A DNA stretch of 45,941 nucleotides from JAEDES01 sp964616405 (GCA_964616405.1 CAZTRE010000006.1:1-45941); one strand, 5' to 3'; positions 34,514-42,820 are shown, counted from the first letter of the stretch. The notes: generated from the letters alone by a model not told the origin. Translations and numbers: made by a program.

Positions 34514-35912
34514 CAATTTTCATTAAATTTGTTGGATTAGACTTTCCTGTCGTTGGGAAACCACCAGTCAATACAACGATATCCCCTGTATTTAACTCAG
34601 TAAATTTCTTACCAGTTTCGATACTCGCAGTTAAAACTTCATCAGTAGTTCCAAGCATTGGAATAGTTTTTGCGTAAACTCCCCAGTTTAATGCTAATCT
34701 GCGACAAGCAGCTTCATCCGGACATAATGCCAAAATTGGTGCCTTCGGCTTAAAATTACTAATCATTCTTGCTGTTGAACCACTAATTGTTGCTGTACAA
34801 ATTAGTTTGGCATCTAATCTATTTGAACTATTAACAACACTCTCAGCAATTGCATCGCTTGTAGTTTTAACCCGGGCAAACTCATTTACATAATCAAAAT
34901 CAGCATATTGTTCAGTCACTTCACAAATCTTCGCCATTGCTGCGACCGTTTCAACTGGATGCTTACCTACAGTTGTTTCGCCACTTAACATAACAGCATC
35001 AGTTCCATCTAAAACTGCATTAGCAATATCACTTGTTTCAGCTCTTTTTGGTCGATTATTCTCCATCATCGTTTCTAACATTTCAGTAGCAACAATACAA
35101 ATTTTACCCATTTTACGGCAAGTCTTAATCATATTTTTTTGAACGATTGGTAGCTTTTCAGATTCAACCTCAGTTCCTAAATCACCACGAGCAACCATTA
35201 CTCCATCAGAAACCTCCAAAATTGATTCCAAATTACTTATACCTAAATCGCTTTCAATTTTACAAATAATAAGTAAATCTTCACGATTATATTCTTTTAA
35301 AATTTCTTTAATCTCTAAAACATCTTCTTTACATGATACAAACGAAATAGCTAAGAATTCTCCTCCATTTTCACAAGCAAATTTAATATCTTCACGATCA
35401 AGATCACTAACATATGGCATATTTAATTTAACTCCAGGAACACTCATACTCTTATGATTTCCAAGGACTCCACCACTAATAATTTTACAAGTAACGCCAT
35501 CGTTTTCCTTACTAATTACCTCTAATTTCATTTTTGCATTTTCAAGTAACACCAAAGATCCAATTTTTAAGCTATCTAAAGCTTCAGGATGGTTAACTGT
35601 AAATCTCTCACTATTACCCAAAACATTATCTTTAACTAATCTAATAGTTTTTCCTTCAACTAAAGTAATTTTATCACCTACAAAACTACCACTTCTAAAT
35701 TCAGGTCCCTTTGTATCCCATAATATAGCTACATTTGCGCCAGTTTTTTCTCTAACTGTCTTCACTGAATTAATAACTTGATATCTTTCTTCTAATGTTG
35801 CGTGTGTAAAGTTAACTCTTGCCACATTCATACCTGCGTTTACCATTTGCTCCATTACTTCAGCTTGATTTGAAGCAGGACCAATACTACATATAATTTT
35901 AGTCTTCTTCAT
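34500..35912 (-). CDS. pyk: Pyruvate kinase
   Basis: Last step of glycolysis, phosphoenolpyruvate plus ADP to pyruvate plus ATP. The N-terminal KIICSIGPAS, NVARVNFTHA, DTKGPEFRSG, the catalytic Lys in CKIES, MVARGDLG with the metal-binding acids, and DAVMLSGETTVGKHP are intact. The C-terminal allosteric domain is complete (TGGFPTTGKSNPTN). The usual PTRAE reads PKRAE, a change near the active-site loop. The length of 470 is standard, without the extra C-terminal domain of Bacillus Pyk. GGAGG precedes the ATG; it is a single-gene unit. Confidence 0.96.
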   Translation of the reverse strand: MKKTKIICSIGPASNQAEVMEQMVNAGMNVARVNFTHATLEERYQVINSVKTVREKTGANVAILWDTKGPEFRSGSFVGDKITLVEGKTIRLVKDNVLGNSERFTVNHPEALDSLKIGSLVLLENAKMKLEVISKENDGVTCKIISGGVLGNHKSMSVPGVKLNMPYVSDLDREDIKFACENGGEFLAISFVSCKEDVLEIKEILKEYNREDLLIICKIESDLGISNLESILEVSDGVMVARGDLGTEVESEKLPIVQKNMIKTCRKMGKICIVATEMLETMMENNRPKRAETSDIANAVLDGTDAVMLSGETTVGKHPVETVAAMAKICEVTEQYADFDYVNEFARVKTTSDAIAESVVNSSNRLDAKLICTATISGSTARMISNFKPKAPILALCPDEAACRRLALNWGVYAKTIPMLGTTDEVLTASIETGKKFTELNTGDIVVLTGGFPTTGKSNPTNLMKIEVIK

Positions 35913-35939
35913 ATAATACTCCTCCTAAGCGCAATCTAA

Positions 35940-35968
35940 ATTTTAGCATATAACTTCCACTTTATCAA
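35940..35968 (-). promoter_or_regulatory. Promoter of pyk
   Basis: TTGATA (35963-35968), a 17-base spacer and TAAAAT (35940-35945) preceded by TGC, on the minus strand. Confidence 0.75.
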
Positions 35969-35988
35969 GTAAATTTATCTCTTCAGAA

Positions 35989-36810
35989 TTACTTTTGGCA
36001 CTTACAACAAAAATGTGTACCTCTTCCTCCAACTCTTATTTTTCCCAAAACTTCACCGCACCTAGGGCACTTCTCTCCTGCCTTTCCATGAACCAATAAT
36101 TCATTTTGGAAAAGTCCATGTACACCTTCACTAGATGTAAAACTTTTAATAGTTGTGCCGCCTAATTTTATTGCTCTATCTAAAATGCATCTAGTATTTT
36201 CAATTATTTTAGCGCATTCTTCTATAGTAACATCACAAGCTTTTCTAAGTGGGTGAATTTTACTCATAAATAATATTTCATCATCATAAATATTTCCAAT
36301 TCCACAAATAATACTTTGATCAAGTAAAACTGTCTTTATTGGCAACTTTTTCTTATGAATCGCCTCATACAAATATTCCTTGGTAAGATCATCATCATAA
36401 TATTCTACTCCCATTTGCAATAAAGGTTCTACATCAAATACTTGCTCTTTAGGAATTAAATGCATCTTACCAAATTTACGTACATCATGAAATCTAAAAC
36501 TTTCTTGATCATCTAAAATAAATTCAACATGTTCATGTTTAGATAGTTCGTCACCTTTTTTTCTAAACATAAACTTTCCTTCCATTCTTAAATGAATCAA
36601 TAGACTATCTTTATCAAGCATCATTACAATCCATTTACCCCGAGTGGTAATATCATTAATCTTTTGACCAATAACCTTTTTCTTAAATTCATCACTCGTA
36701 GGAAAAGCAATAATATTATCCCAATAAACATTGCATCCTGTAATTGTCTTTCCAAGTAATCTAGGTTTTAAACTCTCAACAACCGTAATTACCTCAGGTT
36801 TTTCAGGCAT
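35989..36810 (-). CDS. mutM: Formamidopyrimidine-DNA glycosylase
   Basis: Removes 8-oxoguanine and formamidopyrimidines. The catalytic N terminus is Met-Pro-Glu (MPEKPEV; Leu is usual where Lys stands), and the conserved Lys in LRMEGKFMF follows. The H2TH region includes SIICGIGNIYDDEILF, and the C-terminal zinc finger is CPRCG...CCKC. The length of 273 is normal. AGGAG precedes the ATG. It follows polA by 28 bases, so it belongs to the polA unit. Confidence 0.96.
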   Translation of the reverse strand: MPEKPEVITVVESLKPRLLGKTITGCNVYWDNIIAFPTSDEFKKKVIGQKINDITTRGKWIVMMLDKDSLLIHLRMEGKFMFRKKGDELSKHEHVEFILDDQESFRFHDVRKFGKMHLIPKEQVFDVEPLLQMGVEYYDDDLTKEYLYEAIHKKKLPIKTVLLDQSIICGIGNIYDDEILFMSKIHPLRKACDVTIEECAKIIENTRCILDRAIKLGGTTIKSFTSSEGVHGLFQNELLVHGKAGEKCPRCGEVLGKIRVGGRGTHFCCKCQK

Positions 36811-36838
36811 AAACCCATCTCCTATCTACTTCTTATAT

Positions 36839-39457
36839 TTATTTTGCTTCATACCAGTTACTACCCACTTCAATATCAACCTTTAATGGTACATCTAACT
36901 TAAATGTGTTTTCCATTATATTTTCAACTATCTCTTTTACCTCTTCTAATTCTTCATTTAAAACATTAAATACAAGTTCGTCGTGCACCTGAATAAGCAT
37001 TTTACTTTTCAAACCACGTTTGTTGAACTCTTCGAATATTTCTACCATAGCCTTTTTTAAAATATCTGCAGCTGTCCCTTGAATTGGTGTATTAAGAGCC
37101 ATTCTCTCCCCACTACTCCTAATCATAAAATTTTTACTTTTTAATTCTTCAATTACCCTTTTACGATTCATAAGAGTTTTTACATATCCCAAACTATAAG
37201 CATCAGCTTTTTCTTTCTCCATATATTCTTTTATTCCCGGATAAGTCTCTAAATAATTATCAATAAATTTCTTAGCAGTTACTATATCAATACCTAAATC
37301 CTCTGATAAACCAAAACTACTTATTCCATATAAAATACCAAAGTTTACTGCCTTAGCAGTTCTCCTCATATCGTTAGTAACCTCATTCATTGGGACTTTA
37401 TAAATATCACTCGCCGTTTTTGTATGAATATCCTCTTCATCAATAAATGCCTTAATTAAATTAGAAGCTTTAGACATATGAGCAAATATTCTAAGTTCAA
37501 CCTGCGAATAATCACTAGATAATAAACATGAATCATCATCTGCAACAAATGCTTTTCTAATCAACTTAGAAAATTCTGCTCTAGCTGGAATATTTTGTAA
37601 ATTAGGACTAATACTTGAAAGTCTTCCTGTTCTTGTCAGCGTTTGTGTAAATATTGTATGAATTCTACCATCTTCTCTAACTTCTTCTCTTAAACCAACC
37701 GCATAATTAGTATATAACTTAGCTACTGTTCTATATTCTAATATCTTATCTACAATAGGATTAACGTCCTTAATTTTGTCTAAAACATCTTTACTTGTAG
37801 AGTATTTATTATCTTTAACTCTCTTAGGATAGGGAATTGCTAAATCTTCAAATAGCACTTTTGCCAGTTGTGCTGGAGACATAATATTAAATTTAGTTCC
37901 GGCTAAAGAATAAATTTCTTCCTCCAAAATATCCATAACTTGTTTTAATTGTTCTTCAACCCCACTCAAGTATTTTGTATCAACTTTAATACCTGCAATT
38001 TCCATATCCGCTAACACTCTCGTCAAAGGCATCTCAATATCTTTAAATAGCTCTAACTCTTCTGCTTCCTCTAATTCTTTTAGTAATCTTTCTCTAGTTG
38101 TATAAATAAATCTTGCTTTTTTACAACATACTTCTTTTAAATCATCCAATGTAACTTCTTTTGGTCTCTTATCCGTTCCATATAAATCTTCATATAAAGG
38201 AATATCTTCATCAAAAGCTTGTGCTACATACGCAATATCATCTTTAATTACATAATCCAATAAATATGTTGCAATCATTGTATCAAATGAAACATTATTA
38301 AATTCAATTTCTAAATTATTAAGAACAACTAAATTTTTCTTAAAGTCATATGTATATTTTTCTAAATTTGACTCAAACAATTCTTTATAATTTCCAAGTT
38401 TCTCCTTCGGAATGAAATATCCATTTTCTCCATCATAAATTCCCATTCCTAAGATTTCACTTTTACTATAAACTAAACCACGTGTTTCCAAATAAAATGC
38501 GAAATTTTTATTTGAAAAATCACTAATATCTTTAATGTTTATCTTTTCACCTTTTTCTTCTTCTATTAAAGATTCATTGTTTAGTGACGTTTGGGTAAAA
38601 TCAATCTTTCTTAACATTGAATGGAACTCAAACTCCTCAAGTATTTCCTTAAACTTTTCTGCATTAATACCATTGTAAATACAATCTTCTAAATTAAAAT
38701 CTAATGGTACATCTCTAAATATAGTAGCCAAGTCATAACTCATATAAGCATTTTCTTTATCATTAATTAACTTTTCTTTTGTTTTTCCCGTAACACTTTC
38801 TATATTTTCATATAAGCCATCTAGACTTCCATACTTAACAAGTAAATTAATAGCCGTTTTTTCTCCAATCCCTTTTACCCCTGGAATATGATCACTAGCA
38901 TCCCCCATTAATGCCTTTAAATCAATCATTCTTATTGGTTCAACTTGATACGTATTTTTAAATTCTTCTTTATTCATCAAAATATGACCACTTTGTTTTA
39001 ATAATTTTACATCTACTTCATCAGAGATTAATTGCAATAAATCTTTATCACTACTTACAATTGTAGCGACAAACTCATCTTCTTCATCTACTTTTTTTGC
39101 AAGCGTACCAATAATATCATCAGCCTCATAATTTTCTATTTCAAAATGTTTAATTCCCATTGCATCAAGTACTTCTTTTGCTTTAGGAAATTGTACACGT
39201 AATTCCTCTGGCATCTCAGCTCGACCAGCTTTATAACTATCATATTTATCATGTCTAAAGGTCTTTCCTTTATCAAATGCCACCATTATATATGTTGGTT
39301 TTTCTTCTTTAATTATTTTATTCATCATATTGATAAAACCATACAATGCATTCGTTGGAAAACCTTTAGAATTTTTCATAATAACGCCTTGATATGCCGT
39401 TGCATAAAAACTTCTAAACAATAAATTATTACCATCCACTAATATTATTTTCTTCAT
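36839..39457 (-). CDS. polA: DNA polymerase I
   Basis: Repair and Okazaki-fragment polymerase of 872 residues. The 5'-3' exonuclease domain (about 1-290) starts with LVDGNNLLFRSFYA and has YEADDIIG and GDASDHIPGVKGIG. The middle 3'-5' exonuclease-like domain has lost the first acidic pair (FYLETRG in place of DTET) and the late Asp, so proofreading is probably absent, as in Bacillus Pol I. The polymerase domain shows LLSSDYSQVELRI (motif A), RRTAKAVNFGILYGIS (motif B) and QVHDEL (motif C). AGGTGA precedes the ATG at 39457. No terminator separates it from the SOS-controlled small gene upstream. Confidence 0.97.
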   Translation of the reverse strand: MKKIILVDGNNLLFRSFYATAYQGVIMKNSKGFPTNALYGFINMMNKIIKEEKPTYIMVAFDKGKTFRHDKYDSYKAGRAEMPEELRVQFPKAKEVLDAMGIKHFEIENYEADDIIGTLAKKVDEEDEFVATIVSSDKDLLQLISDEVDVKLLKQSGHILMNKEEFKNTYQVEPIRMIDLKALMGDASDHIPGVKGIGEKTAINLLVKYGSLDGLYENIESVTGKTKEKLINDKENAYMSYDLATIFRDVPLDFNLEDCIYNGINAEKFKEILEEFEFHSMLRKIDFTQTSLNNESLIEEEKGEKINIKDISDFSNKNFAFYLETRGLVYSKSEILGMGIYDGENGYFIPKEKLGNYKELFESNLEKYTYDFKKNLVVLNNLEIEFNNVSFDTMIATYLLDYVIKDDIAYVAQAFDEDIPLYEDLYGTDKRPKEVTLDDLKEVCCKKARFIYTTRERLLKELEEAEELELFKDIEMPLTRVLADMEIAGIKVDTKYLSGVEEQLKQVMDILEEEIYSLAGTKFNIMSPAQLAKVLFEDLAIPYPKRVKDNKYSTSKDVLDKIKDVNPIVDKILEYRTVAKLYTNYAVGLREEVREDGRIHTIFTQTLTRTGRLSSISPNLQNIPARAEFSKLIRKAFVADDDSCLLSSDYSQVELRIFAHMSKASNLIKAFIDEEDIHTKTASDIYKVPMNEVTNDMRRTAKAVNFGILYGISSFGLSEDLGIDIVTAKKFIDNYLETYPGIKEYMEKEKADAYSLGYVKTLMNRKRVIEELKSKNFMIRSSGERMALNTPIQGTAADILKKAMVEIFEEFNKRGLKSKMLIQVHDELVFNVLNEELEEVKEIVENIMENTFKLDVPLKVDIEVGSNWYEAK

Positions 39458-39474
39458 ATTTATCACCTGCAACT

Positions 39475-39483
39475 AGTATATCA
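39475..39483 (-). promoter_or_regulatory. Possible extended -10 promoter for polA-mutM
   Basis: TGATATACT on the minus strand about 18 bases before the polA start; no good -35. It would give SOS-independent expression. Confidence 0.4.
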
Positions 39484-39505
39484 TAATTAAATATTTTTTA
39501 ATACT

Positions 39506-39664
39506 TTACTTATCAATTTTCATACTGATATCAGTAACTTTTTCAAGTTTTTCTTGCTCATTCAACCTTTCAACTCGCTCAGCCATCATCAATATACAAA
39601 TAATTGCAACAACATAAACAGCTAATAACTTTAACCCTTTCCTAACTACACTTTTTAATTTCAT
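39506..39664 (-). CDS. SosA/YneA-like small membrane protein, LexA-controlled
   Basis: A 52-residue protein with a basic N-terminal tail (MKLKSVVRKGLK), one membrane helix (about 12-30, LLAVYVVAIICILMMA) and a charged outside tail of about 20 residues. The longer frame is impossible: its ATG lies in the -10 of the promoter. Of two remaining ATG codons, the one at 39664 has GGGAG at good spacing. It faces lexA and is driven by a promoter with a LexA box, the arrangement of sosA in Staphylococcus and yneA in Bacillus. Those proteins block division during the SOS response. It lacks YneA's LysM domain. The division-inhibitor role is inferred. Confidence 0.78.
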   Translation of the reverse strand: MKLKSVVRKGLKLLAVYVVAIICILMMAERVERLNEQEKLEKVTDISMKIDK

Positions 39665-39693
39665 ATACATCTCTCCCTTCAATTTATACTTCA

Positions 39694-39722
39694 ATTATAA
39701 TTCGAACAGAAGTTCGTGTCAA
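39694..39722 (-). promoter_or_regulatory. Consensus sigma-A promoter of the SosA-like gene
   Basis: TTGACA (39717-39722), a 17-base spacer and TATAAT (39694-39699) on the minus strand, a perfect match. The whole LexA box lies in the spacer, so bound LexA should fully block RNA polymerase. Confidence 0.92.
39703..39716. promoter_or_regulatory. LexA (SOS) box 1
   Basis: CGAACAGAAGTTCG is a perfect CGAAC-N4-GTTCG palindrome, the Gram-positive SOS box, between the -35 and -10 of the SosA-like promoter. Confidence 0.93.
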
Positions 39723-39730
39723 TAAATATT

Positions 39731-39744
39731 GAAACATTTGTTTG
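39731..39744. promoter_or_regulatory. LexA (SOS) box 2
   Basis: Read on the minus strand CAAACAAATGTTTC differs from CGAACRNRYGTTYC at one position. It overlaps the lexA -35, which fits autoregulation, and is expected to bind LexA less tightly than box 1. Confidence 0.75.
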
Positions 39745-39770
39745 ACATTTTACACTTGTGATGGTAAACT
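39742..39770 (+). promoter_or_regulatory. Promoter of lexA
   Basis: TTGACA (39742-39747), a 17-base spacer and TAAACT (39765-39770) preceded by TGG. The -35 is shared with LexA box 2. Confidence 0.8.
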
Positions 39771-39791
39771 AAATATATAAGGAGGGATTAC

Positions 39792-40409
39792 ATGGAAAAG
39801 TTGACTGCTAGACAAGAATACATTTTACAAATAATCAAAAAATTAGTTGCTACTAATGGTTATCCACCAACAGTTAGAGAAATCGGAGAAAAAGCGAACT
39901 TGCATTCGCCCGCAACCATACATTTTCATTTAACAAAATTAGAGGAAAAAGGCTACATTAGAAAAGGAAATAGTAAAAACAGAACTATTGAAATTCTAGT
40001 TCCAAACGAATTTATTGAAAAAGAGGAAAACGTTGTTGATGTACCACTTCTAGGAAAAGTAACAGCTGGTACACCAATCGAAGCCATTGAAACACCAAAT
40101 GAATATTTCACTTTACCTGCTAACCTAGTTAGTACAAAAAATGAAGTATTTACTCTACGTGTTAGTGGTGAATCAATGATCAATGTCGGTATATATGATG
40201 GAGACATTTTAATCGTCGAAAGAAAAAACACAGCTAGAAACGGTGAAACTGTTGTTGCAATGAATTCGGACAACGAAGCAACGGTAAAAACATTCTATAA
40301 AGAAGATGGTTATTTTAGACTACAACCTGAAAATGACACGATGGACCCAATCATTTTAAAAGAAGTAACAATTCTAGGAAAAGTTATTGGCCTATATCGT
40401 AAATTATAA
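39792..40409 (+). CDS. lexA: SOS repressor LexA
   Basis: A winged-helix repressor with self-cleaving peptidase domain, 205 residues. The DNA-binding domain contains YPPTVREIGEKANLHSPATI. The cleavage site is Ala92-Gly93 (VTAGTP), and the catalytic dyad is Ser128 (SGESM) and Lys166 (ATVKTF), almost the same numbering as Bacillus LexA. AAGGAGG precedes the ATG. Two LexA boxes lie in the 127 bases between this gene and the divergent SosA-like gene, showing autoregulation. Confidence 0.97.
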   Translation: MEKLTARQEYILQIIKKLVATNGYPPTVREIGEKANLHSPATIHFHLTKLEEKGYIRKGNSKNRTIEILVPNEFIEKEENVVDVPLLGKVTAGTPIEAIETPNEYFTLPANLVSTKNEVFTLRVSGESMINVGIYDGDILIVERKNTARNGETVVAMNSDNEATVKTFYKEDGYFRLQPENDTMDPIILKEVTILGKVIGLYRKL

Positions 40410-40439
40410 AAAAATAAGTGAACCCTCACTTATTTTTTT
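40410..40439 (+). terminator. Terminator of lexA
   Basis: AAATAAGTGA pairs with TCACTTATTT around ACCC, followed by a T-run. Confidence 0.88.
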
Positions 40440-40488
40440 GTATAAGAAACTATAAAACAATACAGAAGCAAATCTAAATATTTAGCTT

Positions 40489-40854
40489 TTACCTAAAATC
40501 ATCTTCGCTATATAATTTACATTGTTCCTTGGACCAGGCAGGTGAACAAACAACTGCAATTTTAAAATCGCCATCCCAATAGTATATATCTTTTTTATTT
40601 ATAAAAATAATATCTCCCTTTTTAAAACCAACTGGTTCTCTACCTCTTGTGCATATAATTCCTTGACCATCTAAAATATAACATAGCTCCTCAACCTCTA
40701 AATTAGAACAATATCCCTCCATAGGATATCTTCCCGAAATTGTATTTATACAAAAATCCATATTTTTCTCATTTAAAGTAAAACTATAATCTAAAACAGA
40801 ACAAGTATTACCAAATTTATATTTCTCTGCATTTTCTGTTCTTACAATCTTCAT
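40489..40854 (-). CDS. Small cupin-domain protein
   Basis: A single-domain protein of 121 residues with the double-stranded beta-helix pattern: VEELCYILDGQGII (first cupin motif with Glu), then VGFKKGDIIFINKKDIYYW (second motif) and FKIAVVCSPAWSKEQ at the end. The usual metal-binding His residues are largely missing, so it may be a non-metal or sugar-binding cupin. The enzyme class is unknown. GAGGAG precedes the ATG. It appears to be a single-gene unit. Confidence 0.7.
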   Translation of the reverse strand: MKIVRTENAEKYKFGNTCSVLDYSFTLNEKNMDFCINTISGRYPMEGYCSNLEVEELCYILDGQGIICTRGREPVGFKKGDIIFINKKDIYYWDGDFKIAVVCSPAWSKEQCKLYSEDDFR

Positions 40855-40888
40855 TTAATTTTCTCCTCAAAGTTTCTAATTTAATGAT

Positions 40889-40897
40889 ATTATATCA
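40889..40897 (-). promoter_or_regulatory. Extended -10 promoter of the cupin gene
   Basis: TGATATAAT on the minus strand, about 35 bases before the ATG; -35 weak. Apart from this, 40898-41043 is AT-rich and shows nothing. Confidence 0.5.
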
Positions 40898-41043
40898 TAT
40901 TCGCAAAAATATAAAAGCAATATTTATTATTAATTATTTTTAATATATCAAACTTTTTTTAGAAAATAATAAATTAATAATAAAATCACTTTAAATTATT
41001 GTGGATATACCTAAAAATAAAATTTCTAATATAAAATTTAACT

Positions 41044-41077
41044 AAAAAAAGCAAATAGTCTCATCACTATTTGCTTT
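41044..41077 (-). terminator. Terminator of tcdA
   Basis: On the minus strand a 12-pair stem (AAAGCAAATAGT/ACTATTTGCTTT) around GATGAG ends in a T-run and includes the tcdA stop. Confidence 0.88.
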
Positions 41078-41768
41078 TATTTATAAATTCTCTAACTATA
41101 TAACTTCCTATTAACAATCCAGCTGCTGCCGGAACAAAAGCTGTCGAACCAGGAGTTCTCTCCCCTGTCTTAACAGGTAATTCGCTTGATGATAAAACCA
41201 TTATTTTTTTATTAATTTTTTCATCTTTAATAAACTTCCTCATAATTTTTGCTAATGGATCATTAACAGTTTTTCTTAAATCCATTATCTCAAGTTTACT
41301 AGAATCAAGTTTATTTCCTGTTCCCATGCTTGAAATTAAATTAATATTGCGCATCACACATTCCTTAATAATCGCCTTCTTAGTAGAAATAGTATCACAG
41401 GCATCCACAAAGAAATCAATATCAAAGTTAAACAACTCATCAATTTCGCCTTCTCCAATAAACTTATCTATTTTAATAACTTTACACTCACTATTAATTT
41501 CTTTTATTCTCTGTTCCAAAGCATCAACTTTTTTCATTCCAATAGTAGATTCTAACGCAATAATTTGTCTATTAATATTAGACTCATCAATCGTATCAAA
41601 ATCAACAATTATTAAGGTCCCAACTCCAGATCTTGCCAAAGACTCACATACATAACCACCGACTCCGCCAACACCTAAAACCAAAACGCATTTTTTACTA
41701 ATTTCCAAAAAATCATCTTTGCCAATAACTTTTATAAGTCTTTCAAATCTATGCAGCTTGTCCAACAT
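41067..41768 (-). CDS. tcdA: tRNA threonylcarbamoyladenosine dehydratase
   Basis: An E1-like ATP-dependent enzyme (YgdL/CsdL) that cyclises t6A to ct6A at tRNA position 37. The adenylation motif VLGVGGVGGYVCESLARSG (about 28-46), DFDTIDESNINRQ and the DACDT segment are typical; GERTPGSTAFVPAAAG closes the active site. The length of 233 is normal. The ATG at 41768 is chosen because AGGGAG lies six bases upstream. It overlaps the end of the preceding orphan gene by 20 bases, so translation is coupled. Confidence 0.94.
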   Translation of the reverse strand: MLDKLHRFERLIKVIGKDDFLEISKKCVLVLGVGGVGGYVCESLARSGVGTLIIVDFDTIDESNINRQIIALESTIGMKKVDALEQRIKEINSECKVIKIDKFIGEGEIDELFNFDIDFFVDACDTISTKKAIIKECVMRNINLISSMGTGNKLDSSKLEIMDLRKTVNDPLAKIMRKFIKDEKINKKIMVLSSSELPVKTGERTPGSTAFVPAAAGLLIGSYIVREFINKSK

Positions 41769-42570
41769 TAACATCTCCCTTAGACACATTAGTTTTAACA
41801 AATTGCTTTTGTCTTTGATGTTGTGACCTTATTAAATTTAGTGGCTTAGCATACACTAACTTATTTATATATGACAATTTAGAATAAATATCTCGATTAT
41901 CACAAGCCATATTATAATAACTATTCATATTCCTAGATTCTCTCGTATTAACTTTACTCAAAGAATTCAAAATTGACATAAATTGTTCTTCATTAATAGA
42001 ACTATTAGGAACGACAGTTCCTTCAAAACTTCTGAAAAAATTAAGTGTTTCTACTAAATCAGCCACCCCCTCTTGATTAAATAAAGCATCCCATTGTGAC
42101 GTATCTTTAACATTCTTAACGATATTTTCTATCTTTTCTATTTTTGCATCTGTTAAATGACTGCCTACACCAAGTGCCTTTAATGATAAATAACGACCAC
42201 GATCATGTCCTGGAATATCTTTTCTTAAATCAGTAATTGTACTAGCATATAAATTATCTAATCCCTCAGTTACTTTTTTAGGAGGTTGTTCCACCTCATA
42301 TACATCATAAGCATTAGAACTAGATTCTTCCCTTGTGGTTACTAAATAATTCTTACGACTTCTAATTGAACTGTTTCTAATAAAATCTACTATTGCACTT
42401 TTACTTTTATCATCCTTATATAACGATTCTGAAAAATGTTTTCCGTTAACAATAACTTCGCTTTCTATAGCATCAGAAAACCTAATCCCCGATTTTACTT
42501 TATGGGCCGTTTTAAGTTTTACTTCTACATGTAAAATTCTCCCTTTATTTATAATTGGAAGGATTAACAT
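41749..42570 (-). CDS. Hypothetical soluble protein upstream of tcdA
   Basis: Unrecognised, 273 residues, no signal peptide. Residues 1-70 look like beta strands (ILHVEVKLKTAHKV), and the rest is mostly helical with a Ser/Asn-rich C terminus ending KGDVNVGQAA. GAGGTGG precedes the ATG at 42570; the earlier GTG is in that site. It has a clear promoter directly after the RNA candidate, and its 3' end overlaps tcdA. A link to tRNA modification is possible only by position. Confidence 0.7.
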   Translation of the reverse strand: MLILPIINKGRILHVEVKLKTAHKVKSGIRFSDAIESEVIVNGKHFSESLYKDDKSKSAIVDFIRNSSIRSRKNYLVTTREESSSNAYDVYEVEQPPKKVTEGLDNLYASTITDLRKDIPGHDRGRYLSLKALGVGSHLTDAKIEKIENIVKNVKDTSQWDALFNQEGVADLVETLNFFRSFEGTVVPNSSINEEQFMSILNSLSKVNTRESRNMNSYYNMACDNRDIYSKLSYINKLVYAKPLNLIRSQHQRQKQFVKTNVSKGDVNVGQAA

Positions 42571-42600
42571 AAACACCACCTCTTGCCGTCTTGCATGCCT

Positions 42601-42629
42601 ATTATATCAAAATGTATTTATTTATGCAA
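42601..42629 (-). promoter_or_regulatory. Promoter of the orphan-tcdA unit
   Basis: TTGCAT (42624-42629), a 17-base spacer and TATAAT (42601-42606) preceded by TGA, on the minus strand. It lies just after the RNA candidate, which argues that the latter is a separate transcript rather than a leader. Confidence 0.7.
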
Positions 42630-42630
42630 C

Positions 42631-42814
42631 AAAAAAGTCAGATGAGAACGTCCTGGCGTACGATAAAACCTGTCCATTGTCCAGGTGGGTGTCCGTACGT
42701 TATCATTAGGATCCTTACTAAAAATAAGTAAGTCTTCAACACCAATAACTGATCAAGACTCCCGTATCGCTCATTTAGTCGGTTTTAATTAAGTCGGTGT
42801 CGTATCTCTCTGAC
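42631..42814 (-). ncRNA. Structured noncoding RNA candidate, about 184 nt
   Basis: This gap between divergent genes is much richer in G and C than its surroundings and has no ORF of note. On the minus strand its ends pair (5' GTCAGAGAGATACG with 3' CGTTCTCATCTGAC), followed at once by TTTTTT. Internal stems are AGTCTT/AAGACT (42731-42760), CTTACT/AGTAAG (42714-42732), and ACCTG/CAGGT (42668-42686) nested in two CGTACG copies (42657-42662 and 42694-42699). A direct repeat ACCGACT occurs near the 5' end. Size, closed ends and separate promoter resemble 6S RNA, but I see no decisive 6S, SRP, RNase P, T-box or riboswitch signature, so the class is open. Confidence 0.62.
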
Positions 42815-42820
42815 AATTAT

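Noticed and set aside
36839..39457. Proofreading activity in PolA
   Set aside because: The acidic residues of the 3'-5' exonuclease site are replaced, as in Bacillus Pol I.
39506..39694. The 62-residue version of the SosA-like protein
   Set aside because: Its start codon overlaps the -10 element, upstream of the expected transcription start.
42631..42814. Reading the RNA candidate as a T-box, riboswitch, SRP or RNase P RNA
   Set aside because: No T-box antiterminator motif, SRP apical motif or RNase P core was seen, and the next gene has its own promoter after the U-tract.
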